From NCBI RefSeq assembly GCF_011064845.1, contig NZ_CP049015.1, forward strand, positions 2,790,001 to 2,854,000: a stretch of DNA of 64,000 bases, written 5' to 3'. The position numbers and the translations under genes were made by a program. The notes beneath the pieces are model-generated. The model was not told the origin of the DNA, made no database searches, and worked only from the letters and a program-made list of their open reading frames with translations. The DNA comes from Citrobacter freundii ATCC 8090 = MTCC 1658 = NBRC 12681. Its GTDB lineage: Bacteria > Pseudomonadota > Gammaproteobacteria > Enterobacterales > Enterobacteriaceae. Below, one piece after another: positions 9,447-20,289 of this stretch. Position 1 is the first letter of the stretch. Each line of letters starts with the position of its first letter.

Positions 9447-11495
9447 TTATTGACTGGTTGCGGGCTGTTCCGCTGGCTTCTCTTTCTCAAGATGCGCCAG
9501 GTCGAGCGCGATTTTTACCGTTTCATCCAGGTACGGATCCGGCTCCTGGTAATCCTTCGGCAGATCGTCCAGTTTCTTCAATGGCGGTTTGCCTTCACGT
9601 TTAAACCGATCGTTGATACGCGCCAGACGCATTGCGTCATCTTCGTTATTCTCTTTTTCACGCTGAGCGTAATTCAGAGAAGCGATGTTGCGCTTATCCT
9701 TCATCGCATTGAAACGCGCAATGTCCTTCATGATGTACTGGAACTCAGGATCGTTCGCAATACGTGCATTGTGCTCTTTCAGCAATTCAGGTCCGAACGG
9801 CGTCAGATTATCTGACTTAGTGTAGGTCGCAGCATCAATGCTGTCCCACGGCAGTGCGTTATCTTCAAATTTCTCGCCGGTTTCAGTTTCTTCATTACCT
9901 GTCGGCATGATGATATCCGGCGTAACGCCCTTACGCTGCGTGCTGCCACCGTTTACGCGGTAGAATTTCTGGATCGTGTACTGAACAGAACCCAGCGCTG
10001 GCCATTCCGGACGCAGCATCTGATCGTAAATACGGTTCAGGGAGCGATACTGCTGGACGGTGCCTTTCCCAAAGGTCGGTTCACCAACGATCAACGCTCG
10101 GCCATAATCCTGCATTGCCGCAGCGAAAATCTCTGATGCTGAGGCGCTGAAGCGATCGACCAATACCACCAGCGGGCCTTTGTAGTACACAACGCCGTCG
10201 GTATCGCTGTCTTCACGCACTTTACCGTTATTATCACGAACCTGAACCACCGGGCCGGAAGGAATGAACAGACCGGAAAGCGAAACCGCTTCAGTCAGTG
10301 CTCCACCACCGTTGGTACGCAGATCGATGATAATACTGCTGACATTTTGTTTTTCCAGTTTCTGCAGTTGGACTTTGACATCATCAGTCAGGCCTACATA
10401 GAAGCCAGGAATATCCAGTACGCCAACTTTTTCTTTGCCAACGGTTTTCACGGACATTTTCACGGCGCGGTCTTCGAGACGAATACGTTCACGCGTTAGC
10501 GTCACGGTGCGCGTCTTGGTACCTTTACCGGCAGGCAGAATTTCAAGGCGTACCTTGCTGCCTTTAGGTCCTTTGATCAGTGCCACGACGTCATCCAGAC
10601 GCCAGCCAATCACATCGACCATGCCCTTGCCCGTCTGCCCGACGCCGACAATACGATCGCCAACGCTGATCGACTTGCTCTTGGCTGCCGGACCACCTGC
10701 CACCATGGAGTTAATGACGGTGTAGTCATCATCCATTTGCAGAACCGCGCCAATACCTTCCAAAGACAAGCTCATTTCAGTATTGAACTGCTCGGTATTG
10801 CGCGGAGAGAGATAGTTAGTATGCGGGTCGATTTCACGGGCGAACGCTGTCATCGCCAGTGAGAACACATCTTCGCTGTTGGTCTGCGCCAGACGGCGAA
10901 TCGCAAATTTGTAGCGGCGCGTAAGCGTTTCGCGAATTTCCGCATCGGTTTTACCGGTCAGCTTCAGGCTGAGTTCGTCAAATTTAACCTTACCGTCCCA
11001 CAGCGCATTAAGCTCTGCTTCGCTCTTCGGCCACGGCGCTTTGCTTCGGTCGAGGTTAAACGTGTCGTTACCGGTAAAATCCATCGGACGTGCCAGTACG
11101 CTTAATGCGTACTGATAACGTTCAAATCGGCGTTTTTGCGCCAGATTATAGAGATCGTAAAAGACATCCAGCTTGCCGGTGCGTAGTTCATCGCCGAGGA
11201 CCGTTTTCTTTTTTGCATACTGTTCGATATCGCTCGCCAACAGCACATTGTGGCTGTAGTCGAGCAAATTCAAATAGCGGTCAAAAATTTTTGCCGAAAA
11301 CGCCTGATCCAGATCGAACTGGCGATAGTGTGATCGCGTAAAACGCGACGTCACACGTTCGCTTACCGTCGCATGCTGGGTTTCTTCCTTTAAAACGGGG
11401 ATCTGATCGGCACGCGTGATGTCTTCCACAGCAAGTGCCTGGCCTGCTAATGCAAGCAGACCAGCTAACGCAGTAAGCCTAAAAAAAGTGTTCAT
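9447..11495 (-). CDS. prc: Tail-specific periplasmic protease Prc
   Basis: Prc (Tsp) processes the FtsI C-terminus and degrades tagged periplasmic proteins and, with NlpI, MepS. The 682-residue protein starts at the ATG before NTFFRLTALAGLLALAGQALA, a signal peptide; an in-frame start 16 codons upstream would spoil that signal. It has a PDZ domain (around SVGDRIVGVGQ) and the catalytic serine/lysine region FSASASEIFAAAMQDYGRALIVG. It lies 19 bases downstream of proQ, as in E. coli. Confidence 0.97.
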   Translation of the reverse strand: MNTFFRLTALAGLLALAGQALAVEDITRADQIPVLKEETQHATVSERVTSRFTRSHYRQFDLDQAFSAKIFDRYLNLLDYSHNVLLASDIEQYAKKKTVLGDELRTGKLDVFYDLYNLAQKRRFERYQYALSVLARPMDFTGNDTFNLDRSKAPWPKSEAELNALWDGKVKFDELSLKLTGKTDAEIRETLTRRYKFAIRRLAQTNSEDVFSLAMTAFAREIDPHTNYLSPRNTEQFNTEMSLSLEGIGAVLQMDDDYTVINSMVAGGPAAKSKSISVGDRIVGVGQTGKGMVDVIGWRLDDVVALIKGPKGSKVRLEILPAGKGTKTRTVTLTRERIRLEDRAVKMSVKTVGKEKVGVLDIPGFYVGLTDDVKVQLQKLEKQNVSSIIIDLRTNGGGALTEAVSLSGLFIPSGPVVQVRDNNGKVREDSDTDGVVYYKGPLVVLVDRFSASASEIFAAAMQDYGRALIVGEPTFGKGTVQQYRSLNRIYDQMLRPEWPALGSVQYTIQKFYRVNGGSTQRKGVTPDIIMPTGNEETETGEKFEDNALPWDSIDAATYTKSDNLTPFGPELLKEHNARIANDPEFQYIMKDIARFNAMKDKRNIASLNYAQREKENNEDDAMRLARINDRFKREGKPPLKKLDDLPKDYQEPDPYLDETVKIALDLAHLEKEKPAEQPATSQ

Positions 11496-11514
11496 GCCAG
11501 GCCTGGCCTCCGTT

Positions 11515-12201
11515 TCAGAACACCAGGTGTTCTGCGCGTACAATCAAAGACATACCCGAATTCAGCTGTACACGGACGCCATCTTTGGTGATTTCTAATA
11601 CGGTGGCATCCATCGCATTATTTCCTGCTTTCACCTTCAGAGACTGCCCTACCGTCAGTACTGAAATATCAGATACCGGGGTATGCTGTTCTTCGCGAGG
11701 AGCACGCGGTGCTTTTGCTGCTGGTTTTTCAGCGCGAGGTTTACGCTCTGCACCTTCTTTACGACGCGGTGCAGGACGCGGCTTACGCTCGCGACGCGGT
11801 GCGCCTTCTTTTTCACCGGCAGCAGCTGCCGCTTCGCGTTTTTTCGCCTGTTGCTCTGCGCGTTGCGCCTGAACACGGGCTTTAGCTTCTTCCAGCTGTT
11901 TGCGCGCATGTTCAACATGTTGTTCATCCAGCTCACCACAAGGGTTGCCGTCGAGATCAACACGCGTTGCGCCCAATTTAACGCCGTACAGATAGCGCCA
12001 GCTTGAAGTATAGAGACGTAAGGCAGAACGGAGCTGAGTCTTGCTGAGGTTCATTTCGCCCTCAACACGCTCTACCAGATCCTGAAAAATGCCAATTTTC
12101 AGTGGGCGCGCTTCGCCTTCCGCACTAAAACACTGCGGGAAGCGTTCGGCCAGAAACGCGATGACTTCTTTACTACTATTCAACTTAGGTTGATTTTCCA
12201 T
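11515..12201 (-). CDS. proQ: RNA chaperone ProQ
   Basis: ProQ is a global small-RNA and mRNA 3'-end binding protein. The 228-residue protein has the FinO-like N-terminal domain (residues about 1-120), a basic linker rich in K, R and P ([20 protein letters not shown]), and the C-terminal Tudor-like domain ending in IVRAEHLVF. It is four residues shorter than E. coli ProQ, within the linker. It is co-oriented with prc downstream. Confidence 0.97.
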   Translation of the reverse strand: MENQPKLNSSKEVIAFLAERFPQCFSAEGEARPLKIGIFQDLVERVEGEMNLSKTQLRSALRLYTSSWRYLYGVKLGATRVDLDGNPCGELDEQHVEHARKQLEEAKARVQAQRAEQQAKKREAAAAAGEKEGAPRRERKPRPAPRRKEGAERKPRAEKPAAKAPRAPREEQHTPVSDISVLTVGQSLKVKAGNNAMDATVLEITKDGVRVQLNSGMSLIVRAEHLVF

Positions 12202-12297
12202 GAAATTTCCTGATTACAACGGACGTAGCCAACAAGCGCAGGCATGAACAGGCGACATTATAATGACGTCATCAGTAATTGCTACGTTATCCGTTGA

Positions 12298-12795
12298 TTA
12301 TCCTGCGACGTGCGCAAAGAATTTTTTGTAATCCGTCGTTGCAAGCACGGTTTCAAGTTGTGCCACCAGTGTACGCAGACCTTGTTCATCTTCCTCAGTA
12401 AAGCGGCCAAACGCCGTGCTATCGATATCCAGCACGCCGATTATCTGATTTTCGACGGTGATTGGCAGGACGATTTCAGCGTTGCTGGCGGCATCACAAG
12501 CAATGTGCCCATCAAAAGCATGTACGTCCTCAATACGCTGAACCTGGTTCTGCGCCACTGCTGTACCGCACACACCACGCCCTACCGGGATCCGCACGCA
12601 GGCAATTTTGCCCTGGAAGGGACCAAGCACCAGCGTATCGTCCTCAAGCAGGTAAAAACCGGCCCAATTCACTTCTGCAAGACGCTCGTACAACAATGCG
12701 CTGGTATTCGCCAGCGTTGCCAGAAAACTGGTTTCACCTGCCATCAATGCCTGAAAATCACGGTTCAGATCCGTGTATAGCTCTATTTTGTTCAT
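12298..12795 (-). CDS. msrC: Free methionine-(R)-sulfoxide reductase MsrC
   Basis: A 165-residue GAF-domain enzyme that reduces free Met-R-sulfoxide with thioredoxin. The cysteines lie in KIACVRIPVGRGVCGTA and in HIACDAASNAEIVLP, as expected for the fRMsr family (E. coli YebR). It is a stand-alone gene divergent from letA. Confidence 0.95.
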   Translation of the reverse strand: MNKIELYTDLNRDFQALMAGETSFLATLANTSALLYERLAEVNWAGFYLLEDDTLVLGPFQGKIACVRIPVGRGVCGTAVAQNQVQRIEDVHAFDGHIACDAASNAEIVLPITVENQIIGVLDIDSTAFGRFTEEDEQGLRTLVAQLETVLATTDYKKFFAHVAG

Positions 12796-12923
12796 TATGT
12801 AATCACTTAGTTGTCTTACTTAAAACTGCAGCCTACTAAAATAAACATTAAATGCGTTAATGCTCAAGATCATTCCCGTCATGAGTTAAGATAACATTAC
12901 TTCAACAATTTGATTCGCGATAC

Positions 12924-14207
12924 ATGGCCTTAACGACACCACGCATCACGCCAACTAAAAAAATAGCCATCAGGTCCATCGGTGAGGCACTACCTCGTGC
13001 ACATTATCATCGCTGCCCTGAATGTGACCTGATATTTAGCTTGCCTAAAATGCGTTCGCACCAAAGTGCCTTTTGCCCACGCTGCCAGGCAAAAATTCGT
13101 GACGGACGCGACTGGTCATTAACGCGACTGGCGGCAATGGCTTTCACCATGTTGCTGCTGATGCCCTTTGCCTGGGGAGAGCCACTCCTGCACATCTATT
13201 TATTAGGCGTGCGCATTGATGCCAATGTTATGCAAGGCATCTGGCAAATGACCCGACAAGGTGACCCCCTCACTGCTTCTTTCGTGCTTTTTTGCGTCGC
13301 TGGCGCGCCGCTAATTCTCGTGACCTCAATTGCTTATCTGTGGTTTGGCAATATTCTTGGGATGAACCTGCGCCCGGTGCTGCTGATGCTGGAAAGGCTC
13401 AAAGAGTGGGTGATGCTCGATATCTATCTTGTGGGCATTGGCGTCGCGTCAATCAAAGTTCAGGACTATGCATTTTTGCAACCCGGTGTGGGGCTGTTTG
13501 CTTTTATTGCGCTGGTGATCCTCAGTATTTTGACGCTGTCGCACCTCAACGTAGAGCAGCTTTGGGACCGATTTTACCCGCAAAGACCAGCCCGTCGCCC
13601 TGATGAAAAGCTCCGCGTCTGCCTCGGTTGTCACTTTACAGGTTATCCGGACGCTCGGGGTCGCTGCCCTCGTTGCCATATCCCGCTGCGCTGGCGCAGG
13701 AATCAAAGTATCCAAAAGTGTTGGGCGGCGCTACTGGCCTCGATTGTCCTGCTTTTGCCTGCTAATCTGCTGCCCATCTCGGTAATTTATGTCAACGGTG
13801 GTAGGCAGGAAGACACTATCCTGTCAGGCATAATGTCTTTGGCAAACAGCAACGTCGGCGTGGCGGCGATCGTTTTTATCGCCAGTATTCTGGTGCCATT
13901 CACCAAAGTGATTGTGATGTTTACGTTGCTCATCAGCATCCATTTTAACTGCGAGCAAGGATTGCGTACCCGCATAAAACTGCTGCGTATGGTGACCTGG
14001 ATTGGTCGCTGGTCGATGCTGGATCTCTTTGTTATCGCTTTAACCATGTCGCTGATTAATCGCGATCAGATACTTGCTTTTACTATGGGACCGGCTGCGT
14101 TTTATTTCGGCGCGGCGGTAATATTGACTATTCTTGCTGTGGAATGGCTGGACAGCCGCTTACTTTGGGATGCACATGAGTCAGGAAACGCCCGCTTCGC
14201 AGACTGA
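12924..14207 (+). CDS. letA: LetA, inner-membrane partner of the LetB lipid-transport tunnel
   Basis: LetA (YebS, PqiA-like) is a 427-residue inner-membrane protein with two zinc-ribbon units ([18 protein letters not shown] and [18 protein letters not shown]), each followed by about four membrane helices. It works with LetB in phospholipid movement between the membranes. The stop overlaps the letB start by 32 bases, so the two are translated as a pair. Confidence 0.95.
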   Translation: MALTTPRITPTKKIAIRSIGEALPRAHYHRCPECDLIFSLPKMRSHQSAFCPRCQAKIRDGRDWSLTRLAAMAFTMLLLMPFAWGEPLLHIYLLGVRIDANVMQGIWQMTRQGDPLTASFVLFCVAGAPLILVTSIAYLWFGNILGMNLRPVLLMLERLKEWVMLDIYLVGIGVASIKVQDYAFLQPGVGLFAFIALVILSILTLSHLNVEQLWDRFYPQRPARRPDEKLRVCLGCHFTGYPDARGRCPRCHIPLRWRRNQSIQKCWAALLASIVLLLPANLLPISVIYVNGGRQEDTILSGIMSLANSNVGVAAIVFIASILVPFTKVIVMFTLLISIHFNCEQGLRTRIKLLRMVTWIGRWSMLDLFVIALTMSLINRDQILAFTMGPAAFYFGAAVILTILAVEWLDSRLLWDAHESGNARFAD

Positions 14208-16809
14208 AGCGCAGATTAAAACAAAACGCCGTATCTCTCCGTTCTGGCTGCTGCCGTTCATTGCACTGATGATCGCAGGATGGCTTATCTGGGGAAGCTA
14301 TGAAGATCGCGGCAATACCGTAACCATTGACTTCATGTCCGCGGACGGCATTGTACCAGGACGCACGCCCGTTCGTTATCAGGGCGTTGAAGTGGGCACG
14401 GTGCAGGATATCAACCTCAGCAAAGATCTGCGTAAAATTGAAGTCCGCGTCAGCATCAAATCGAGCATGAAAGATGCACTGCGCAAAGATACCCAGTTCT
14501 GGCTGGTCACGCCGAAAGCGTCACTGGCCGGAGTTTCGGGTCTGGATGCATTGGTTGGTGGTAACTATATCGGCATGATGCCCGGAACCGGCGAGGAAGA
14601 AGATCATTTCGTTGCCCTCGACACGCAGCCCAAATACCGTCTGGATAATGGCGATTTGATGCTGCATCTGCGGGCGCCTGACCTCGGTTCGCTCAATAGC
14701 GGTTCGCTGGTTTATTTCCGTAAGATTCCGGTGGGCCGGGTGTATGACTACACTATCAACCCCAACAATCAGGGCGTAACTATCGACGTGCTGATTGAAC
14801 GTCGGTTTACCAATCTGGTGAAAAAAGGCAGCCGCTTCTGGAACGTCTCCGGTGTGAATGCGGATGTCAGTCTCAGCGGCGCGAAGATCAAACTGGAGAG
14901 TCTGGCCGCGCTGGTCAATGGCGCCATTGCTTTTGATTCGCCTGAAGACTCAAAACCCGCCGCAGCCGACGACACTTTTGGTTTATATCAGGATCTCGCG
15001 CACAGCCAGCGCGGGGTGATCGTCAAGCTTGACTTACCCAGCGGGGACGGACTCAAAGCTGGCTCAACATCGCTGATGTATCAAGGATTACAAGTCGGCC
15101 AACTCACCAAACTGGATTTAAATCCAGGCGGTAAAGTGACTGGAGAAATGACGGTCGACCCCAGCGTCGTAACGCTGCTGCGCGACAACACGCGGATTGA
15201 ATTACACAGCCCTAAATTATCGTTAAACGATGCCAATCTCAGCTCACTGCTGACGGGTAAAACGTTTGAACTGGTCCCCGGCGAAGGCGAGCCGCGTAGC
15301 CAGTTTGTGGTTATCCCCGCAGAGAAGTCGTTGTTACACGATCCAGGGGTCATGACATTTACGCTCACCGCACCGGAAAGTTACGGTATTGATGCTGGCC
15401 AGCCGCTGATTCTCCACGGCGTACAGGTCGGTCAGGTGATTGAGCGCACGCTTTCCAGCAAAGGCGTTTCATTTACCGTTGCCATCGAACCGCAGCATCG
15501 TGACCTGGTGCAAGGTGACAGTAAGTTCGTGGTCAACAGTCGCGTGGACGTCAAAGTCGGACTTGATGGCGTGGAGTTCCTTGGCGCCAGCGCCAGCGAG
15601 TGGCTCAGCGGCGGCATTCGCATTTTGCCCGGAACGAAGGGGGAAATGAAAAAAAGCTACCCGCTGTATGCCAACCTGGAAAAAGCGATTGAAAACAGCC
15701 TGAGCGATCTGCCAACCACCACGGTCAGCCTGAGCGCCGAAACGCTGCCTGATGTGCAGGCCGGCTCGGTGGTTCTATACCGCAAATTCGAGGTCGGTGA
15801 AGTGATCAGCGTTCGTCCTCGCGCCGATGCATTTGATATCGATCTGCATATTAAACCGGAATATCGCAACCTGTTGACCAGCAACAGCGTGTTCTGGGCC
15901 GAAGGCGGAGCAAAAGTTCAGCTTAACGGCAGCGGATTAACCGTACAGGCATCTCCCCTTTCACGCGCGCTTAAAGGGGCAATTAGCTTCGATAATTTAA
16001 GCGGTGCCAGCGCCAGCCAACGCAAAGGCGACAAGCGCATTCTGTATGCTTCGGAAACCGCCGCGCGTGCGGTAGGCGGCCAGATAACGCTGCATGCGTT
16101 CGATGCAGGTAAACTCGCTGCTGGCATGCCGATTCGCTACCTGGGAATCGATATCGGCCAGATTCAGACGCTTGAGCTGATCACCGCCCGTAACGAAGTG
16201 CAGGCAAAAGCAGTTCTGTACCCGGAATACGTGCAGACCTTCGCGCGAAGCGGTACCCGTTTCTCCGTGATCACCCCGCAAATTTCGGCAGCTGGCGTGG
16301 AGCATCTGGATACAATCCTGCAGCCGTACATCAACGTTGAACCCGGACGCGGTAATCCGCGACGTGATTTTGAGCTGCAGGAAGCCACCATTACCGACTC
16401 TCGTTACCTCGATGGTCTGAGTATTGTGGTGGAAGCACCGGAAGCAGGTTCACTGAATATCGGAACCCCAGTTTTGTTCAGAGGTATTGAAGTGGGGACC
16501 GTCACCGGGCTGACGCTGGGCTCGCTTTCCGATCGTGTGATGGTTGCCATGCGCATTAGCCAGCGCTATCAGCATCTGGTGCGCAACAACTCCGTGTTCT
16601 GGCTGGCATCCGGCTACAATCTTGACTTCGGCCTGACGGGCGGTGTCGTGAAGACCGGTACCTTCAATCAGTTCATCCGCGGCGGCATCGCCTTCGCGAC
16701 TCCACCAGGTACACCGCTGGCTCCTAAAGCGCAGGCAGGTAAACACTTCCTGTTGCTCGAAAGCGAACCGAAAGAGTGGCGTGAATGGGGAACAGCCCTG
16801 CCACGATAA
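14176..16809 (+). CDS. letB: LetB, seven-MCE-domain periplasmic lipid tunnel
   Basis: LetB (YebT) forms a long hexameric tunnel of stacked MCE rings spanning the periplasm. The 877-residue protein starts at the ATG before SQETPASQ, inside the letA end. It has one membrane helix (about residues 24-42) and repeated MCE modules recognisable by phrases such as [51 protein letters not shown] and [12 protein letters not shown]. Length and repeat number match E. coli. Confidence 0.97.
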   Translation: MSQETPASQTEAQIKTKRRISPFWLLPFIALMIAGWLIWGSYEDRGNTVTIDFMSADGIVPGRTPVRYQGVEVGTVQDINLSKDLRKIEVRVSIKSSMKDALRKDTQFWLVTPKASLAGVSGLDALVGGNYIGMMPGTGEEEDHFVALDTQPKYRLDNGDLMLHLRAPDLGSLNSGSLVYFRKIPVGRVYDYTINPNNQGVTIDVLIERRFTNLVKKGSRFWNVSGVNADVSLSGAKIKLESLAALVNGAIAFDSPEDSKPAAADDTFGLYQDLAHSQRGVIVKLDLPSGDGLKAGSTSLMYQGLQVGQLTKLDLNPGGKVTGEMTVDPSVVTLLRDNTRIELHSPKLSLNDANLSSLLTGKTFELVPGEGEPRSQFVVIPAEKSLLHDPGVMTFTLTAPESYGIDAGQPLILHGVQVGQVIERTLSSKGVSFTVAIEPQHRDLVQGDSKFVVNSRVDVKVGLDGVEFLGASASEWLSGGIRILPGTKGEMKKSYPLYANLEKAIENSLSDLPTTTVSLSAETLPDVQAGSVVLYRKFEVGEVISVRPRADAFDIDLHIKPEYRNLLTSNSVFWAEGGAKVQLNGSGLTVQASPLSRALKGAISFDNLSGASASQRKGDKRILYASETAARAVGGQITLHAFDAGKLAAGMPIRYLGIDIGQIQTLELITARNEVQAKAVLYPEYVQTFARSGTRFSVITPQISAAGVEHLDTILQPYINVEPGRGNPRRDFELQEATITDSRYLDGLSIVVEAPEAGSLNIGTPVLFRGIEVGTVTGLTLGSLSDRVMVAMRISQRYQHLVRNNSVFWLASGYNLDFGLTGGVVKTGTFNQFIRGGIAFATPPGTPLAPKAQAGKHFLLLESEPKEWREWGTALPR

Positions 16810-16888
16810 TCTCTCCACTTGCTCCGGCGTACTCGCGCCGGAGCACTTATGCTACACTGCGCACCTGTTTTTTTGCCGGTGGTACCAA

Positions 16889-18310
16889 GTGGCTTATTTT
16901 CCCGACGCCTTTCTGACTAAAATGCGTGAAGCAATGCCTTCCACGCTCTCATTCGATGATTTTCTCGCTGCCTGTCAGCGCCCGTTGCGCCGCAGCATTC
17001 GCGTCAACACGCTGAAAATCTCCGTTGCCGATTTCCTCACACTGACAGCACCTTACAACTGGTCTCTCACTCCGGTTCCCTGGTGTGCTGAAGGTTTCTG
17101 GATCGAACGCGATGAAGAAGAGTCAGTGCCGCTCGGTAGCACAGCAGAACATTTAAGCGGCCTGTTTTATATTCAGGAAGCCAGCTCAATGCTGCCAGTC
17201 GCTGCGCTGTTTGCCGAAGGCAATACCCCGGAACGCGTAATGGATGTCGCGGCAGCCCCTGGCTCCAAAACCACGCAAATTGCCGCAAAAATGAATAATC
17301 GAGGCGCCATTCTGGCGAATGAATTTTCTGCCAGTCGCGTCAAAGTTCTGCACGCCAATATCAGCCGTTGCGGGATAGCCAACGTCGCCCTGACCCATTT
17401 TGACGGACGAGTATTTGGCGCTGCGTTGCCGGAATCATTTGATGCCATATTGCTCGACGCCCCGTGTTCCGGGGAAGGCGTAGTGCGTAAAGACCCTGAC
17501 GCGCTAAAAAACTGGTCGCCAGAAAGTAATCTGGAAATTGCCGCAACTCAGCGCGAACTGCTCGACAGCGCCTTTCACGCTCTGCGCCCCGGCGGCACGT
17601 TGGTTTACTCCACCTGTACACTTAACCGTGACGAAAATGAAAACGTCATGCAGTGGTTGATTGAAACCTACCCGGACGCCGTCGAGTTTTTACCACTCGG
17701 CGATTTATTTCCACAGGCCGAACGCGTTCTGACGCCGGAAGGATTCCTGCATGTGTTTCCGCAAATTTACGATTGCGAAGGTTTCTTCGTTGCGCGTTTG
17801 CGCAAAACAGCCGCCATCCCTCCACTACCTGCGCCCACATATAAAGTCGGTAACTTCCCGTTTAGCCCGCTGAAAGGACGCGAGTCCGCGCTTGTCGCGC
17901 AAGCCGCGAGCGCTTGTGGACTGCAGTGGGAAGATAATTTACGCCTGTGGCAGCGCGATAAAGAGATTTGGCTATTCCCAACAGAAATTGAGCCACTGAT
18001 CGGCAAAGTCCGCTTTTCCCGACTCGGCGTCAAATTAGCTGAAACGCACAATAAAGGCTACCGCTGGCAGCATGAAGCCGTCATCGCGTTCGCCAACCCA
18101 AATCACAGCAATGCGTTTGAACTGACGCTTGCCGAAGCTGAAGAGTGGTACCGCGGTCGGGATGTCTACCCACAAACCGCACCGACGAGTGACGACGTAC
18201 TGGTTACATTCCAGCATCAGCCTATCGGTCTGGCAAAACGTATTGGATCGCGACTGAAGAATAGCTACCCACGCGATCTTGTCCGGGATGGCAAACTCTT
18301 TACGGGATAA
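16889..18310 (+). CDS. rsmF: 16S rRNA m5C1407 methyltransferase RsmF
   Basis: RsmF (YebU) methylates C1407 of 16S rRNA. The SAM site is [19 protein letters not shown]; the two catalytic cysteines lie in [10 protein letters not shown] and STCTLNRDE. The C-terminal part is the PUA-like RsmF domain. I place the start at GTG 16889-16891, giving 473 residues that begin AYFPDAFL like E. coli RsmF. The frame is open upstream to 16781, but that part overlaps the end of letB and has no homology. GGTGG lies eight bases before the GTG. Confidence 0.93.
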   Translation: MAYFPDAFLTKMREAMPSTLSFDDFLAACQRPLRRSIRVNTLKISVADFLTLTAPYNWSLTPVPWCAEGFWIERDEEESVPLGSTAEHLSGLFYIQEASSMLPVAALFAEGNTPERVMDVAAAPGSKTTQIAAKMNNRGAILANEFSASRVKVLHANISRCGIANVALTHFDGRVFGAALPESFDAILLDAPCSGEGVVRKDPDALKNWSPESNLEIAATQRELLDSAFHALRPGGTLVYSTCTLNRDENENVMQWLIETYPDAVEFLPLGDLFPQAERVLTPEGFLHVFPQIYDCEGFFVARLRKTAAIPPLPAPTYKVGNFPFSPLKGRESALVAQAASACGLQWEDNLRLWQRDKEIWLFPTEIEPLIGKVRFSRLGVKLAETHNKGYRWQHEAVIAFANPNHSNAFELTLAEAEEWYRGRDVYPQTAPTSDDVLVTFQHQPIGLAKRIGSRLKNSYPRDLVRDGKLFTG

Positions 18311-18410
18311 CGCACGTTTTTACTGGCGCTTTTGCTAACGTTGACTACGCTGAAAAATGGACGACCTAACTGGTCGTACCACAATCAGCAAATTAACGGA
18401 GAGCACGATG

Positions 18411-18647
18411 ATGAAAACCAGTGTGCGCATTGGCGCTTTTGAAATCGACGACGCCGAGTTACATGGCGAATCGCCGGGGGACCGAACGTTAACCATTCCG
18501 TGTAAATCCGACCCGGATTTATGTATGCAACTGGATGCCTGGGATGCCGATACCAGCGTCCCGGCCCTGTTGAACGGAGAACATTCAGTACTATTTCGCG
18601 AACACTACGATCGTAAGTCAGATGCCTGGATCATGCGCCTTGCCTGA
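18411..18647 (+). CDS. yebV: YebV family protein
   Basis: A 78-residue soluble protein matching E. coli YebV (MKTSVRIGAFEIDD...SDAWIMRLA), of unknown function. Two tandem ATGs are possible (18408 and 18411); GGAGA at 18398 serves either. The E. coli protein has 78 residues, which favours 18411. Confidence 0.9.
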   Translation: MKTSVRIGAFEIDDAELHGESPGDRTLTIPCKSDPDLCMQLDAWDADTSVPALLNGEHSVLFREHYDRKSDAWIMRLA

Positions 18648-18653
18648 TTCAAA

Positions 18654-18682
18654 AAGAACCCGTCGCCAGACGGGTTATTTCC
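18654..18682 (+). terminator. Terminator of yebV
   Basis: The stem AACCCGTC/GACGGGTT lies 10 bases after the yebV stop, followed by ATTTCC. Confidence 0.7.
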
Positions 18683-18749
18683 TGGTTAATTTTCCTCATC
18701 TATCAACATCTTCTACACTACAGCTATGGCTTTACCATTTGAGGATGGA

Positions 18750-18941
18750 ATGTTCACGCTGGTTCTTTTTGTGTGCTACCTGGATGGCGGTTGTGAAGAT
18801 ATCGTGGTTGATGTCTACAAAACTGAGCAGCAGTGCCTGATATCGATGGACGATCAACGTATTCGTAACGGAGGGTGTTTACCCGCGGATGACTACATCG
18901 AAAGTTTCTGGCACCCGGCCCAGGAATACAGCGATTTTTGA
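18750..18941 (+). CDS. yebW: YebW family protein
   Basis: A 63-residue protein matching E. coli YebW (MFTLVLFVCYLDGGCEDIVV...), with two cysteines after a hydrophobic N-terminus. The function is unknown. The stop (18939-18941) directly abuts the stop of the convergent pphA gene. Confidence 0.88.
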   Translation: MFTLVLFVCYLDGGCEDIVVDVYKTEQQCLISMDDQRIRNGGCLPADDYIESFWHPAQEYSDF

Positions 18942-19583
18942 TTATTGCAGTTGTACCAGCGTTAACTCGCCGCCAAATACAGCACCGGTATCAATATAAT
19001 GCAGATTCTCGCGATCCAGCCGATGGCGCAACGGCGTGTGGCCAAACCAAAAGTGATCCGCGCCGCGAATCCCACAACCGTTGTTCATTAGTCTCGAACG
19101 ATCCCACAGCACACGCTGTAAATCGATCTTTTTTAGCCACTGATAATCATCATCCGGGTAATCGGCATGAGCAATAACGTGTATGCCGTTTTGACAGTGC
19201 AGCTCCAGAATCCAGGGTAATTGCCAACACTCTTCAAGAGCGAATTTTGCTGCCGGTTGCTCCGCCTGCGCATACCACGAGCCACCATTCATTAACCACA
19301 TGAATTTATCCCCCGTCGCCAGCGCGTCCAGCGCCATCTGTTCATGATTCCCCCTGACCGCGACAATCCAGCGTTTACGCAATAATTTCAGGCAACGCAA
19401 ACTGTCTGGTCCACGGTCAATAACATCCCCCACTGAAACCAGCAGATCCTGCCAGGGATCAAAACGGTACTGGCGCAGTTTAGCCATCAGTATCGAGAAG
19501 CAGCCGTGGATATCCCCAACCACCCAGACGTGACGCCACTGTGTACCGTCGATTCGTTGATAGATATTGTCAGGTCGTCCCAT
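18942..19583 (-). CDS. pphA: Protein serine/threonine phosphatase PphA
   Basis: A PPP-family phosphatase (PrpA) that signals protein misfolding in E. coli. Metal-binding motifs are all visible: GDIHGC (about residue 27), GDVIDRGPDS, RGNHEQ, and HADYPDD/FGHTPLRH. The start is set at the ATG 19581-19583 because GGAGG lies five bases upstream; the frame extends six codons further only to a TTG. It is the last core gene before the prophage. Confidence 0.93.
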   Translation of the reverse strand: MGRPDNIYQRIDGTQWRHVWVVGDIHGCFSILMAKLRQYRFDPWQDLLVSVGDVIDRGPDSLRCLKLLRKRWIVAVRGNHEQMALDALATGDKFMWLMNGGSWYAQAEQPAAKFALEECWQLPWILELHCQNGIHVIAHADYPDDDYQWLKKIDLQRVLWDRSRLMNNGCGIRGADHFWFGHTPLRHRLDRENLHYIDTGAVFGGELTLVQLQ

Positions 19584-19732
19584 GTCGCCTCCAGAGTACA
19601 AGGGTACCTGGTTATAATTTTAGCAATGATGGTAAAAAAGCCTGGACGATCGAGGGCAGGAGTATGGTATGGTTTATGGAGAATGCAGCATGCGATAAGA
19701 CGTGTTTTGCCCTGGATGGCATCGCATTCGCC
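19584..19732. promoter_or_regulatory. Core sequence left of attL: former upstream region of the antisense RNA RyeA
   Basis: In E. coli the pphA-yebY interval holds the overlapping RNAs SdsR (minus) and RyeA (plus). Here the pphA side, which should contain the RyeA promoter, is left of the prophage, while the RyeA body is right of it, 27 kb away. I cannot mark the exact promoter. Confidence 0.5.
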
Positions 19733-19762
19733 ACATAAAAAGAGACCGAATACGATTCCTGT
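19733..19762. repeat. attL, 30-bp phage attachment core
   Basis: The 30 bases from ACATAAAAAGAG to GATTCCTGT are repeated exactly at 46996-47025. They contain the second stem half, loop part and U-tract of the SdsR terminator. At attL only this partial copy is present. Confidence 0.95.
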
Positions 19763-20067
19763 TTACAAATCAAAACGTAATAACCTATAAACTTCAATAT
19801 GTTAACACCAAAAAACCACTAAAAAACACCTCCTGATACTTACTAATGCACCCATTCAAGATCAATCAGTTGCTATTGGTTTCGTGGCGTCGTCGGGAAA
19901 AATTCGGGATCGCATTGTTCCAGCATCTACATATTTTTAAGAATTCATCAATTCACAAAACCATCATTCCAATTTACCTTACAAGCTCCTTTTTAAATCA
20001 TTACCGGTGCGCACCACTTTTTCTTCCTGCCCTATACTTTCAGTCTGACATATGGCTGGAGGTTTCT
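19763..20067. other. Non-coding left end of the prophage
   Basis: About 300 AT-rich bases between attL and the yedK-like remnant. I see no gene; it probably contains arm-type integrase sites, but I cannot identify them by eye. Confidence 0.5.
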
Positions 20068-20289
20068 ATGTGTGGACGTTTTTTACAGTCAATGACGCGT
20101 GAAGATTATCTTGCCCTGCTCGCTGATGAATCAGAACGCGACATTTCACTCAATCTCGAACCAACTAGTCAACTATATTCGGCACGAGATATTAAAGTTC
20201 AGCTGTTAAATTTATATGGTACACGGTTACACGTATCTTATATAAAATTAAACAATAAAAACAATGCAATACATATTAAACCCCATTAA
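20068..20289 (+). pseudogene. Truncated yedK-like SRAP (HMCES) gene
   Basis: YedK/HMCES proteins shield abasic sites by linking DNA to the catalytic Cys2. The frame starts MCGRFLQSMTREDYLALLADESERDI with Cys2 present and continues like YedK (IKVQLLN) to about residue 50. It then leaves the family and ends at residue 73, inside the end of the convergent EAL gene. GGAGG sits upstream of the ATG. Prophages often carry such a gene near the attachment site; here the rest was lost, probably when the EAL gene was acquired. It is unlikely to be functional. Confidence 0.7.

Noticed and set aside
11585..12006. Frames opposite proQ
   Set aside because: They mirror the repetitive basic linker codons of proQ and show no independent support.
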